DNA from: Nocardioides rubriscoriae
GTDB taxonomy: Bacteria > Actinomycetota > Actinomycetes > Propionibacteriales > Nocardioidaceae
Assembly: GCF_008087085.1 (NCBI RefSeq)
Contig: NZ_VIYJ01000014.1
Location: forward strand, 17,400 to 81,399
Direction of reading: 5' to 3'
DNA length: 64,000 nt
In this document: piece by piece, positions 1-7,236 of the stretch
Position numbering within the stretch: the first letter of the stretch is position 1
Layout of the letters: the number at the start of each line of letters is the position of its first letter
Notes under the pieces: model-generated
What the model was told of the DNA's origin: nothing
Databases searched by the model: none
Seen by the model: the letters and a program-made list of their open reading frames with translations, nothing else
Position numbers and translations under genes: made by a program

Positions 1-1
1 G

Positions 2-163
2 ACCTACCGCGAGGTGCAGGTCAAGCACAAGCCGGGCAAGCGCGGCAAGGAAGGCCGGTACGACGTGCTGGTCGCCATGTCGTCCTTCATGTCCATCTCC
101 CTGCCCGAGTCGGCGAAGCCCGCACTCGACGAGCTCGTCGCTGCGCTCGAGGCCTCGCGCTGA
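2..163 (+). CDS. C-terminal end of a hypothetical protein (partial)
   Basis: An open frame enters from the left edge and stops with TGA at 161-163, leaving 53 residues. The visible part has a basic patch (KHKPGKRGKEGR) followed by a more hydrophobic segment and an amphipathic end (SAKPALDELVAALEA). Codon use looks actinobacterial and in frame. I do not recognise the family and the start is outside the window. It lies on the chromosomal side of the tRNA-Thr attachment scar that follows. Confidence 0.55.
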   Translation, partial: TYREVQVKHKPGKRGKEGRYDVLVAMSSFMSISLPESAKPALDELVAALEASR

Positions 164-253
164 CCGAGCACGAGACGGCCCGGACACCCACTCGCGTCCA
201 GCCATCCCGGCCGCCCGGGGCGGGTGGCGCGCGCTCGACTCGACCACACGACG

Positions 254-291
254 AAGGCCCCCGCCCCGCGTCTCCGCAGGTCAGGGGCCTT
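254..291 (-). terminator. Hairpin downstream of the displaced tRNA-Thr 3' end
   Basis: AAGGCCCC at 254-261 pairs with GGGGCCTT at 284-291 around a loop with an inner GC-rich stem. A related hairpin follows the intact tRNA-Thr at 2095-2134 and shares the same central loop sequence (GCGTCTCCGCAGGTC). This fits the original tRNA terminator left at the distal end of an integrated element. Confidence 0.5.
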
Positions 292-297
292 CAGGTG

Positions 298-331
298 AGC
301 CGCCTGTCAGAATCGAACTGACGACCTAGTC
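298..331 (-). repeat. Displaced 3' half of tRNA-Thr (attachment-site duplicate)
   Basis: Identical to 2140-2173 of the intact tRNA-Thr: acceptor 3' strand, T arm, variable loop and the 3' anticodon-stem strand. The match ends at 331, before the anticodon. It cannot fold as a tRNA, so it is scored as an att repeat and not as a gene. Confidence 0.8.
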
Positions 332-676
332 GTGTCGAGTGGCCGTGCTTCACGAGGCGTCTTCTGACGAGAGCCAGCCCTCTAACCTGGGCCACAGCGA
401 CCTGACTGCCCTATCGCCGTCATTGCCGGTCACGACCGGTCACGCTGGAAGAACCTCGATCACGCCGAGTGTGTTGAATAAGTGTTGAGTCGCCTGATCC
501 CGCTCAGCGCGGGGCTCTGACCACGCTTCACGCCCGCATCGCGGCATGGTCGGGGGTCAAGTCCGAGAACTGAACACAGCCTCTCAACTGCGAAAACGAG
601 ATCGACGACGTCGCCGCTGTCAACGACGGCTGAAATCTGACCCCCTTCCGTCGGTTGAAAATTGACCCCCTCGGTT
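332..676. other. Non-coding left arm of the element
   Basis: No credible gene. It contains a tandem 10-bp repeat CCGGTCACGM at 426-445 and two GTGTTGA motifs 11 bp apart at 471-488. These resemble recombinase or excisionase binding arms. The rest shows no recognisable homology. Confidence 0.45.
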
Positions 677-1468
677 CTAGTTCTCTTGGTTGGCGGCTGC
701 GGGGACGCGGCCGAGGTCTCTGTCTTTGAGTCGGTAGGAGTCGCCCTTCAAGGCGATGACCTCGGCGTGGTGGACGAGGCGGTCGATCATCGCGGCGGCG
801 ACGGTGTCGTCGCCGAAGACCTCGCCCCATCTCGCGAAGGACTTGTTCGAGGTGACGATGAGGCTGGCTCGTTCGTAGCGTGATGAGACGAGCTGGAAGA
901 ACAGGTTGGCTGCTTCGGGCTCGAAGGGGATGTAGCCGACCTCGTCGATGATCAGGACCGGGTAGCGAACCAGTCGGCGTAGTTCGTCCTGCAGCCGGCC
1001 GGCGTGGTGGGCCTCTGCGAGTCGGTCGACCCATTGGGATGAGGTGGCGAACTGGACGCGGTGCCCGGCTTGGCAGGCTCTGATCGCCAGGCCGGTGGCC
1101 AGATGGGTTTTCCCGGTCCCGGGCGGTCCGAGGAGGATCACGTTCTCCTTGCCGGCCACGAAGTCGAGGGTGCCCAGGTGCGCGATCGTTTCGCGTTTCA
1201 GGCCGCGGGCGTGGTCGTAGTCGAAGTCCTCTAGTGACTTGCGTGCGGGGAATCGGGCTGCGCGGATGCGGCCTTCGCCGTCGTGAGCCTCGCGGGCGGT
1301 GACCTCACGTTGCAGGCACGCGGCTAGGTACTCCTCGTGGGTCCACGACTCCTCGCGTGCGCGTTCGGCCAGTCGGGCTGCGGACTCACGCAGCGTGGGC
1401 GCCTTCAACGCCCGGGTCAGGTACTCCAACTCGGCTGTCGTGTCCTTGCTGGTCTTGCTGGTCATCAC
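677..1468 (-). CDS. istB: IS21-family transposition helper ATPase IstB
   Basis: 263 residues, the full family length. IstB is the AAA+ ATPase that helps the IstA transposase choose and remodel target DNA. Walker A GPPGTGKT lies at residues 114-121 and Walker B (IIDE) near 173-176, with the DnaC-like IstB core up to about residue 245. GTG at 1468 overlaps the istA stop by 4 bp; an ATG at 1465 is an equal candidate. Its partner istA is truncated and no IS21 terminal repeats were found, so the element should not move on its own although this ORF is intact. Confidence 0.9.
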   Translation of the reverse strand: MMTSKTSKDTTAELEYLTRALKAPTLRESAARLAERAREESWTHEEYLAACLQREVTAREAHDGEGRIRAARFPARKSLEDFDYDHARGLKRETIAHLGTLDFVAGKENVILLGPPGTGKTHLATGLAIRACQAGHRVQFATSSQWVDRLAEAHHAGRLQDELRRLVRYPVLIIDEVGYIPFEPEAANLFFQLVSSRYERASLIVTSNKSFARWGEVFGDDTVAAAMIDRLVHHAEVIALKGDSYRLKDRDLGRVPAAANQEN

Positions 1469-1775
1469 ACGACCTCCCCATCAACTGCGCCGGCGATCCC
1501 GAAGGCTTGGTCGTAGATGCCGAGCGAGCGGACCTCGACGACCTCACCGGTCACCGCGTCGGCGACCGGGGCCAGGAGGTCACCACGGCCGTGGCGCAGG
1601 AGCTTGGCCGCGACGGTGTGGTCGAACTCGGTGATCGTCTGGTGCTGGGCCCACACCCGGGCATGGTCAGCGACCAGCGCGCCTTGGCAGGTCACCCAGA
1701 CGCGGTCGAGGTCGGCGTGGACCTCGACGCGGCGTCCGATGACACCGGGGTCGGCCGACCGGACCTGACGATCCG
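1465..1775 (-). pseudogene. istA: istA transposase, C-terminal fragment
   Basis: The frame directly upstream of istB resembles the last hundred or so residues of IS21 IstA: a basic beta segment (VIGRRVEVHADLDRVWV) followed by a HQTITEFDH-type motif and a short tail ending in TGA at 1465-1467. The helix-turn-helix and DDE catalytic domain are missing. Upstream of about 1775 the frame stays open but the sequence no longer looks like a transposase, so the left limit is approximate. It is a dead remnant. Confidence 0.65.
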
Positions 1776-2094
1776 CCACCCCGGTCCCCCATCCCGGTGC
1801 CGCCGCGCGCGAGGGGTGCGAACCGCGCGCGAGGGGAGCGAAGTCGAGGCCGTCGAGGTCGACGAGGCCGCGCGGCTCCTCCACCTCATCCACCCGGTCG
1901 ATGCGACCCTCGCGCCCACCGCAAGGTCTGCCGGCCCCTTTGGCGCTGAACCGCACAACGCAGGATGCCCGTCGCCGGGCGAGGCATGGCTTCGCGGCAC
2001 CGATCGCTGGCCCTCGACACCGGGCGCCGACGGCCAGCGCGGTCCAGTAAGTGTTGAATTTGTGTGGAGTCAGGCCGTTCCGGCCCCTCAATGC

Positions 2095-2134
2095 AACAAC
2101 CCCCGCCTGCGTCTCCGCAGGTCGGGGGGCTGTT
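2095..2134 (-). terminator. Hairpin downstream of tRNA-Thr
   Basis: AACAACCCCC at 2095-2104 pairs with the G-run and TGTT at 2124-2134 around an inner CCTGCG/CGCAGG stem. It sits just beyond the tRNA 3' end on the minus strand. No U-tract follows. Confidence 0.5.
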
Positions 2135-2139
2135 CTCGG

Positions 2140-2212
2140 AGCCGCCTGTCAGAATCGAACTGACGACCTAGTCATTACGAGTGACTCGCTCTACCGACTG
2201 AGCTAAGGCGGC
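2140..2212 (-). tRNA. tRNA-Thr(CGU)
   Basis: The minus strand folds as a full cloverleaf: acceptor GCCGCCT/AGGCGGC, D stem GCTC/GAGC, anticodon stem AGTCA/TGACT with loop CTCGTAA, T stem GTCAG/CTGAC with loop TTCGATT. The anticodon is CGT, reading ACG (Thr). CCA is not encoded. Its 3' half is the integration site of the element to its left. Confidence 0.95.
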
Positions 2213-2310
2213 CGGCATCCCCGCACCGAAGTGCATGGACGACCGCAGGAAGTATACGGACGAGCCCGGCCAGCGCCGAAACCAGCCCGCCCCACCCACC
2301 GGAGGGTGCG

Positions 2311-2496
2311 TCAGGCGGCGGCGACGTCGTCCGTACGACGGTCGGCCGGCTGGAGGGGATAGGTCTGCGCAGCGCCGCACCAGCAGGTGAACGCGAGGAC
2401 GACACCCTGGTCGGTCTCGGCCACGCCGGCGAGCTGGGTGGGGAAGATGAGCTGGACCCGCTCGCAGGCGGTGCAGTGGTGGGTGAACGGCGACAT
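2311..2496 (-). CDS. Small zinc-ribbon-like protein
   Basis: About 61 residues starting MSPFTHHCTACERV. Two Cys pairs (CTAC near residues 8-11 and CWC further on) could bind one zinc. No membrane segment. ATG at 2496 lies 9 nt after GGAAGAG; an ATG at 2502 would add two residues with only 3 nt spacing. It is divergent from the LysR gene, with about 70 bp between them. The family is common in actinobacteria but its function is unknown. Confidence 0.6.
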   Translation of the reverse strand: MSPFTHHCTACERVQLIFPTQLAGVAETDQGVVLAFTCWCGAAQTYPLQPADRRTDDVAAA

Positions 2497-2566
2497 ACCC
2501 ATAGTCTCTTCCGCAGCAGACACCAGGGGTAGCCTTGCTTTCCAGAAGCATCCCAAGGAGAGACCT

Positions 2567-3493
2567 ATGCTTTCGCTCCACCAGCTGCGGTGCTTCCTGG
2601 CCACCTACGAGCACGGCTCGCTGACGGCGGCGGCCGAGGAGCTCGGCTACGCGCAGCCGTCGGTGTCCGAGCAGGTCCGGGCGCTGGAGAAGTCGCTGGG
2701 CGTCCAGCTCTTCCGGCGGGTCGGGCGGGGCGTCGTACCGACGACGGTGGCCGACACGCTGCGCCCGCACGCCGAGAAGGTGCTGGCCAGCGTGGAGGAG
2801 GCACGCGAGGCCGTGCAGAGCATCAAGTCGTTCGAGACCGGGACGATCCGCTTCGGCATGTTCGGGGTCGCGCGGCTGTACGCCAGCGCCGGGCTGATCG
2901 CCGACGTGCTGGCGCGCTACCCCGGCGTACGCGTCGAGCTCGTCGGGCAGAACTCCACCGAGGTCGCCGACGACCTGCGCCGCGGCCGGCTCGAGGCCGC
3001 GATGCTGGCGGTCTCGGGCGTGGAGAGCGAGGGCATCACCATCACGCCGGTCGCGCGCGAGGAGCTCGTCTACATCAGCGCCGACCCGGCGCGACTGACG
3101 ACCCCGGTCACCGCGCGGCGCCTGGCCGAGGCGAGCCTGGTGATGCCCGAGACCACCTGGCGCGCCGACGACTCGACGCGCATCCTGCTGCGCCAGATGC
3201 TCCACGAGACCGGCCGCAACCCGCAGACCCGGATCGAGGTCGAGGACGTCGAGACCGCCGTCGAGCTCGTCGGCATGGGCCTGGCCGACTCGGTGATCCC
3301 CCGCGGCGCGGCCGAGCAGCTGCTGCCGCGGCTCGCGCCCGAGGCCGGGTGGGTCTCGTTGCGCCCGCAGCAGTGGGACACCTTCGCGATCGTGCACCGC
3401 ACCGGCGCCGTGCTGTCGCCGGCGGCCCGGCTGATGATCGAGCTCGCCACGGCCCGGATCCAGGAGATTGCCGAGCCGCTGGGCGTCTCCTGA
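2567..3493 (+). CDS. LysR-type transcriptional regulator
   Basis: 308 residues, normal for the family. The winged helix-turn-helix is at residues 1-60 (LHQLRCFLATYEHGSLTAAA then QPSVSEQVRALE) and the periplasmic-binding-protein-like effector domain at about 90-300. AAGGAG stands 6 nt before the ATG. LysR regulators usually control a divergent neighbour, here the small zinc-ribbon gene, but no clear T-N11-A operator stood out in the short gap. The effector cannot be inferred. Confidence 0.9.
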   Translation: MLSLHQLRCFLATYEHGSLTAAAEELGYAQPSVSEQVRALEKSLGVQLFRRVGRGVVPTTVADTLRPHAEKVLASVEEAREAVQSIKSFETGTIRFGMFGVARLYASAGLIADVLARYPGVRVELVGQNSTEVADDLRRGRLEAAMLAVSGVESEGITITPVAREELVYISADPARLTTPVTARRLAEASLVMPETTWRADDSTRILLRQMLHETGRNPQTRIEVEDVETAVELVGMGLADSVIPRGAAEQLLPRLAPEAGWVSLRPQQWDTFAIVHRTGAVLSPAARLMIELATARIQEIAEPLGVS

Positions 3494-3539
3494 CGCGCAC
3501 CCGCCGGTCTCCCAACCAGGGTGATGAGAACCTAGGCGC

Positions 3540-4619
3540 ATGTCGGCTGAACAGGAGCGCGAGGTCGCAGAGGCCTCGGCGACGCTCGAGCGTGCGCTGA
3601 TCGAGGTCAAGAAGGTCGTCGTCGGCCAGGACACGATGGTCGAGCGGATGATGGTGGGCCTGCTGGCCCGCGGACACATCCTGCTCGAGGGCGTGCCCGG
3701 GGTGGCCAAGACGCTCGCGGTGCGCACGCTGGCCGACGTCGTCGGCGGGTCGTTCTCGCGGCTGCAGTTCACCCCCGACCTGATGCCCGGCGACATCACC
3801 GGCACCCGGGTGTGGCGCGCGAGCAGCGAGACCTTCGACGTCGAGCTCGGGCCGATCTTCGCCAACCTCGTGCTCGCCGACGAGATCAACCGCGCCCCGG
3901 CCAAGGTGCAGAGCGCGCTGCTCGAGGCGATGGCCGAGAAGCAGGTCTCGATCGCCGGCAAGAGCCACCCGCTGCCCGACCCGTTCCTGGTGCTCGCCAC
4001 GCAGAACCCCGTCGAGTCCGAGGGCGTCTACCGCCTGCCCGAGGCCCAGCGCGACCGATTCCTGCTCAAGGTCGACGTGCCCTACCCGACCGGTCAGGAG
4101 GAGTTCACGATCCTGCACCGGATGTCGGTCAACCCGCCGCGCGCCGAGGCCGTGCTCTCCCCGCAGGAGATAATCCGGCTGCAGGGCGTGGCCGACGGGT
4201 TGTTCGTGCACCACTCCGTGGCGTCGTACCTGGTCAACCTCACCATCGCGACCCGCTCCCCCGAGCGCTACGGGCTGCCCCACCTGCGCAGCGCCATCGA
4301 GCTCGGCGTCAGCCCCCGCGCCTCGCTCGGCATGCTCGCCGCCGGCCGGGCCCTGGCCCTGCTGCGCGGCCGCTCCTACGTGCTGCCCTCCGACGTCGCC
4401 GAGGTCGCCTCCGACGTGATGAGCCACCGGCTGCTGCTGTCGTTCGACGCGGTCGCCGACGGCGCCGACGCGCGCGCCATCGTCCGCGAGGTCGTGGCCG
4501 CCGTGCCGCAGCCCAGCGTGGCCACCCGCGAGGACCCCGACGGCCACAAGAACGGCTACCACGCGACCCAGCCGCTGCCGGTCAGCGGTGGCTACGCCGG
4601 CGAGCACGTCGGCCCGTGA
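3540..4619 (+). CDS. MoxR family AAA+ ATPase
   Basis: 359 residues. Walker A GVPGVAKT at 51-58, Walker B with the MoxR signature LADEINRAP near 115, and a C-terminal lid with PSDV near 280. MoxR ATPases act as chaperones, typically assembling or activating VWA-domain partners. It heads a tight operon with a DUF58 protein (GTGA overlap at 4616) and a membrane VWA protein, the usual MoxR-DUF58-VWA set. No strong Shine-Dalgarno precedes the ATG. The substrate complex is unknown. Confidence 0.92.
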   Translation: MSAEQEREVAEASATLERALIEVKKVVVGQDTMVERMMVGLLARGHILLEGVPGVAKTLAVRTLADVVGGSFSRLQFTPDLMPGDITGTRVWRASSETFDVELGPIFANLVLADEINRAPAKVQSALLEAMAEKQVSIAGKSHPLPDPFLVLATQNPVESEGVYRLPEAQRDRFLLKVDVPYPTGQEEFTILHRMSVNPPRAEAVLSPQEIIRLQGVADGLFVHHSVASYLVNLTIATRSPERYGLPHLRSAIELGVSPRASLGMLAAGRALALLRGRSYVLPSDVAEVASDVMSHRLLLSFDAVADGADARAIVREVVAAVPQPSVATREDPDGHKNGYHATQPLPVSGGYAGEHVGP

Positions 4620-5557
4620 GCCACCCCGCCCCCCTTCCCCCGCTCGGCGGCGCCACCTCGCCCGAGGCGGTGTTCGACGCCCTCGAGCTCGCCGTACGCC
4701 GCCGCCTGCCGGGCCGCCTGCACGGCGACAAGCGGGGGCTGCGGCTGGGCTCGGGCTCCGACCCGGAGGAGGTCGTGCGCTACCGACCCGGCGAGGACGA
4801 CGTACGCCGCATCGACTGGAACGTCACCGCGCGCTCCGGCGAGGCCCACGTGTGGCGCCCCCTGGCCGAGCACGAGCTCGAGACCTGGGTGCTCGTCGAC
4901 GACTCCCCCAGCATGGCCTTCGGCACCGTCGCGCTGGAGAAGCGCGACATCGCCGCCGGCGTCACGGCCGCGATCGCGATGCTCACCGCCGGGCCGGGCA
5001 ACCGCCTCGGCACCGCCCACCTCACCGGCGACGGTCTCGTCTGGGCCGCGCCCGTGCCGTCGCGCGCCGCCGCCCACCGGGCCCTGCGCCGCCACGCCGT
5101 CGCCCCCACCCAGGGCGGCCCGGACCTGGCCACCGCGCTGCGGACCTTCGCAGCCCGGCACCCGCGACCCGGGGTGCGGGTCGTCGTCACCGACCTCGTC
5201 GAGCCCGACGGCCGCACCGAGCGGCCCTTCGCCTGGGAGCAGCCGCTGCGCCGCCTCGCCGCCACCCACGAGACCCTGCTGGTCGAGGTCGTCGACCCCC
5301 GCGAGCTCGCGCTGCCCGACGTCGGCACCGTCACCCTCGAGGACCCCGAGACCGGACGCCGCCAGGAGGTCTTCACCTCCGACAAGCGGCTGCGGCGTCG
5401 CTACGCCGAGCTGACTGCCGCCCACCGGGCCGCGACGGCCGACGCCGTGCGCTCAGCGCGGTCCGGCCACGTGCTGCTGCGCACCGACCGCGACTGGGTG
5501 CGCGACCTGGCCCGCCACGTCAACGGCGCCCCGATGCGACGGGTGGTCCCCGCATGA
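4616..5557 (+). CDS. DUF58 domain protein
   Basis: 313 residues from a GTG that overlaps the moxR stop by 4 bp. The DUF58 hallmark (YRPGEDDVRRIDW) lies at about residues 55-70, followed by a degenerate VWA-like fold with DDSPSM near 101-106. No signal peptide or membrane segment, so it is probably cytosolic. It ends in an ATGA overlap with the next VWA gene, so the three genes are translationally coupled. Confidence 0.88.
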   Translation: MSHPAPLPPLGGATSPEAVFDALELAVRRRLPGRLHGDKRGLRLGSGSDPEEVVRYRPGEDDVRRIDWNVTARSGEAHVWRPLAEHELETWVLVDDSPSMAFGTVALEKRDIAAGVTAAIAMLTAGPGNRLGTAHLTGDGLVWAAPVPSRAAAHRALRRHAVAPTQGGPDLATALRTFAARHPRPGVRVVVTDLVEPDGRTERPFAWEQPLRRLAATHETLLVEVVDPRELALPDVGTVTLEDPETGRRQEVFTSDKRLRRRYAELTAAHRAATADAVRSARSGHVLLRTDRDWVRDLARHVNGAPMRRVVPA

Positions 5558-6543
5558 GCGCCCCCGCCCCGCTGCTCGCCCTGGCCTCCCCCGGCTGGCT
5601 GTGGCTGCTGGTCCCGGTCGCCGCGCTGCTAGTGGCCTACCTGCTGGCCCAGCGCCGCCGCTCGACGTACGCCGTGAGGTTCGCGACCCTGCCGATGCTC
5701 GAGCGCCTGGTGCCGAAGCGGCCCGCCTGGCGTCGGCACGTGCCGGCAGCCCTGCTGCTGCTGGCGTTCGCGGTGCTCGCCGTCGCCGCGGCGCGACCGC
5801 AGGTCGACACGCAGGTGCCGCGCGAGCGGGCCACCGTGATCGTGACCGTCGACGTGTCGCTGTCGATGCAGGCCACCGACGTCGACCCCGACCGGCTGAC
5901 CGCGGCCCGCGAGGCCGCCAAGCGCTTCATCCAGGGCCTGCCCGCGGGGTTCAACGTCGGCGTCGTGGAGTTCGCCGGGGCGGCCGCCGTGCTGTCCGAG
6001 CCCGGCCCCGACCACGCCAAGGCGATCGCCGCCCTCGACCGGCTCGAGCTCGCCGAGGGCACCGCGATCGGCGACGGCGTCCTCACCTCGCTGGCCCAGA
6101 TCAAGGCGCTCGGCGACCAGTCCACCACCGACGCCGACGGCAACCCGAGCGAGCCGGTCCCGGCGCAGATCGTGCTGCTGTCCGACGGCACCAACACCGT
6201 CGGCAGCAGCATCGACGAGGCCGTCGCGGCCGCGGTCGACGACGACGTCCCGGTGTCGACCATCGCCTACGGCACCCCCAGCGGCACCGTCGTCGTCGGC
6301 GGCGAGACCGTGCCCGTGCCGGTCGACCAGCCCTCGCTCGACGCGCTGGCCCGGGCCACCGGGGGCACCGGCTACTCCGCCGAGACCGCCGCGCAGCTCG
6401 ACCAGGTCTACGACGACATCCAGTCGTCGATCGGCTACCGCACCGAGCCGCGCGACGTCACGCCGTACGCCGTGGCGCTGGCGCTGCTGGTCGGCCTGGT
6501 CGCCGCGGGGCTGAGCCTGCGCTGGTTCTCCCGGCTGCCCTGA
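5554..6543 (+). CDS. Membrane-anchored VWA domain protein (BatA-like)
   Basis: 329 residues. Membrane helices at about 13-32 and 61-80, a VWA domain from about 92 with an intact MIDAS motif DVSLS (D100, S102, S104) and a DG pair near 209, then a C-terminal helix at about 306-325 before RWFSRLP. The VWA domain should bind a metal-dependent ligand outside or at the membrane. It is the last gene of the MoxR operon and resembles BatA/YfbK-type proteins. The cellular role is not known. Confidence 0.88.
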   Translation: MSAPAPLLALASPGWLWLLVPVAALLVAYLLAQRRRSTYAVRFATLPMLERLVPKRPAWRRHVPAALLLLAFAVLAVAAARPQVDTQVPRERATVIVTVDVSLSMQATDVDPDRLTAAREAAKRFIQGLPAGFNVGVVEFAGAAAVLSEPGPDHAKAIAALDRLELAEGTAIGDGVLTSLAQIKALGDQSTTDADGNPSEPVPAQIVLLSDGTNTVGSSIDEAVAAAVDDDVPVSTIAYGTPSGTVVVGGETVPVPVDQPSLDALARATGGTGYSAETAAQLDQVYDDIQSSIGYRTEPRDVTPYAVALALLVGLVAAGLSLRWFSRLP

Positions 6544-6567
6544 CGCTGCGAGCTCGGCGGGCCGAGG

Positions 6568-7164
6568 TCAGAACCGCCGCGACCAGCGCCGGCTCGGGAC
6601 CTGGTCGGCCTTGCCGCGCCAGCGGTTGTGGGTGCGGTAGGCCACGATGTCCCACAGCTGCACCTTGACCCGCACGCTGCGCGGGCTGCCCAGGCAGGTC
6701 TTCGGCAGGCCCAGGCCGACCTGGTCGCGGCCGGGGCGGAAGAAGAAGTAGACCGGGCAGTCGAGCGCCCGCCACTGCCCGTCGACCCGTCCGACGAGGT
6801 AGCCCCCGCGCCGCTGGTCGCCGTCGACCGGGCTGTAGGCGAACGCGTAGAGCTCCGCGCCGGGGTGGTCGCGGTCGGTGTCGTAGAGCACCTGCACCAC
6901 CTGGGAGCCGGCCACCGTCAGCCGGCCGGTGACCGTGGTCCACACGCAGTCGTCGGCCCGCTTGTGCCACAGCCCGGCGGCGGTGATGTCGGCACCGCGC
7001 GGGCCGTCGCCGAGCCGCTCACGGACCACCTTCTCCGGGCGGCCGTTGGCGCACTGCCGCTGGCGTTCCTCCGCCGCGGCCGGCGACCCGGTGGCGGCCG
7101 TCGTGGGCACGGCGAGGAGCGGCGCGAGCAGGAGCAGGGCGAGGAGGCGTCCGAGGGCCGACAT
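6568..7164 (-). CDS. Secreted protein of unknown function
   Basis: 198 residues with a clear signal peptide: MSALGRLL, a leucine-rich core, and an Ala-X-Ala-type site near residue 23. The mature part has four Cys, which could form two disulfides, and many aromatic residues (LYAFAYSPVDG, VYFFFRPGRD). No catalytic motif is recognised. It is convergent with the MoxR operon, with 24 bp between stops. Confidence 0.75.
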   Translation of the reverse strand: MSALGRLLALLLLAPLLAVPTTAATGSPAAAEERQRQCANGRPEKVVRERLGDGPRGADITAAGLWHKRADDCVWTTVTGRLTVAGSQVVQVLYDTDRDHPGAELYAFAYSPVDGDQRRGGYLVGRVDGQWRALDCPVYFFFRPGRDQVGLGLPKTCLGSPRSVRVKVQLWDIVAYRTHNRWRGKADQVPSRRWSRRF

Positions 7165-7236
7165 GGACCCACTGTGCGCGGCGGCGTACGCCGGGCGCCA
7201 CCGGAACTATCCGGTCAGCGGCCGGTCAGCAGCCGG

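Larger units (their letters stand above)
298..2173. mobile_element. Decayed integrated element in tRNA-Thr
   Basis: The last 34 nt of the tRNA-Thr gene (2140-2173) are repeated exactly at 298-331, the usual product of integration by a tyrosine recombinase at a tRNA 3' end. Between the copies lie an IS21-type istB and an istA remnant. Both ends carry a double GTGTTGA motif with 11-bp period (471-488 and 2051-2068), which looks like integrase arm sites. No integrase gene is seen. At 1.84 kb this is a deletion remnant rather than a working element. Confidence 0.65.

Noticed and set aside
298..331. Second tRNA-Thr gene
   Set aside because: Only the 3' half is present; no D arm, anticodon or 5' acceptor strand.
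1776..2050. Possible integrase C-terminus on the plus strand inside the element
   Set aside because: A short frame ends near 2049 but no catalytic Arg/Tyr motif could be identified.
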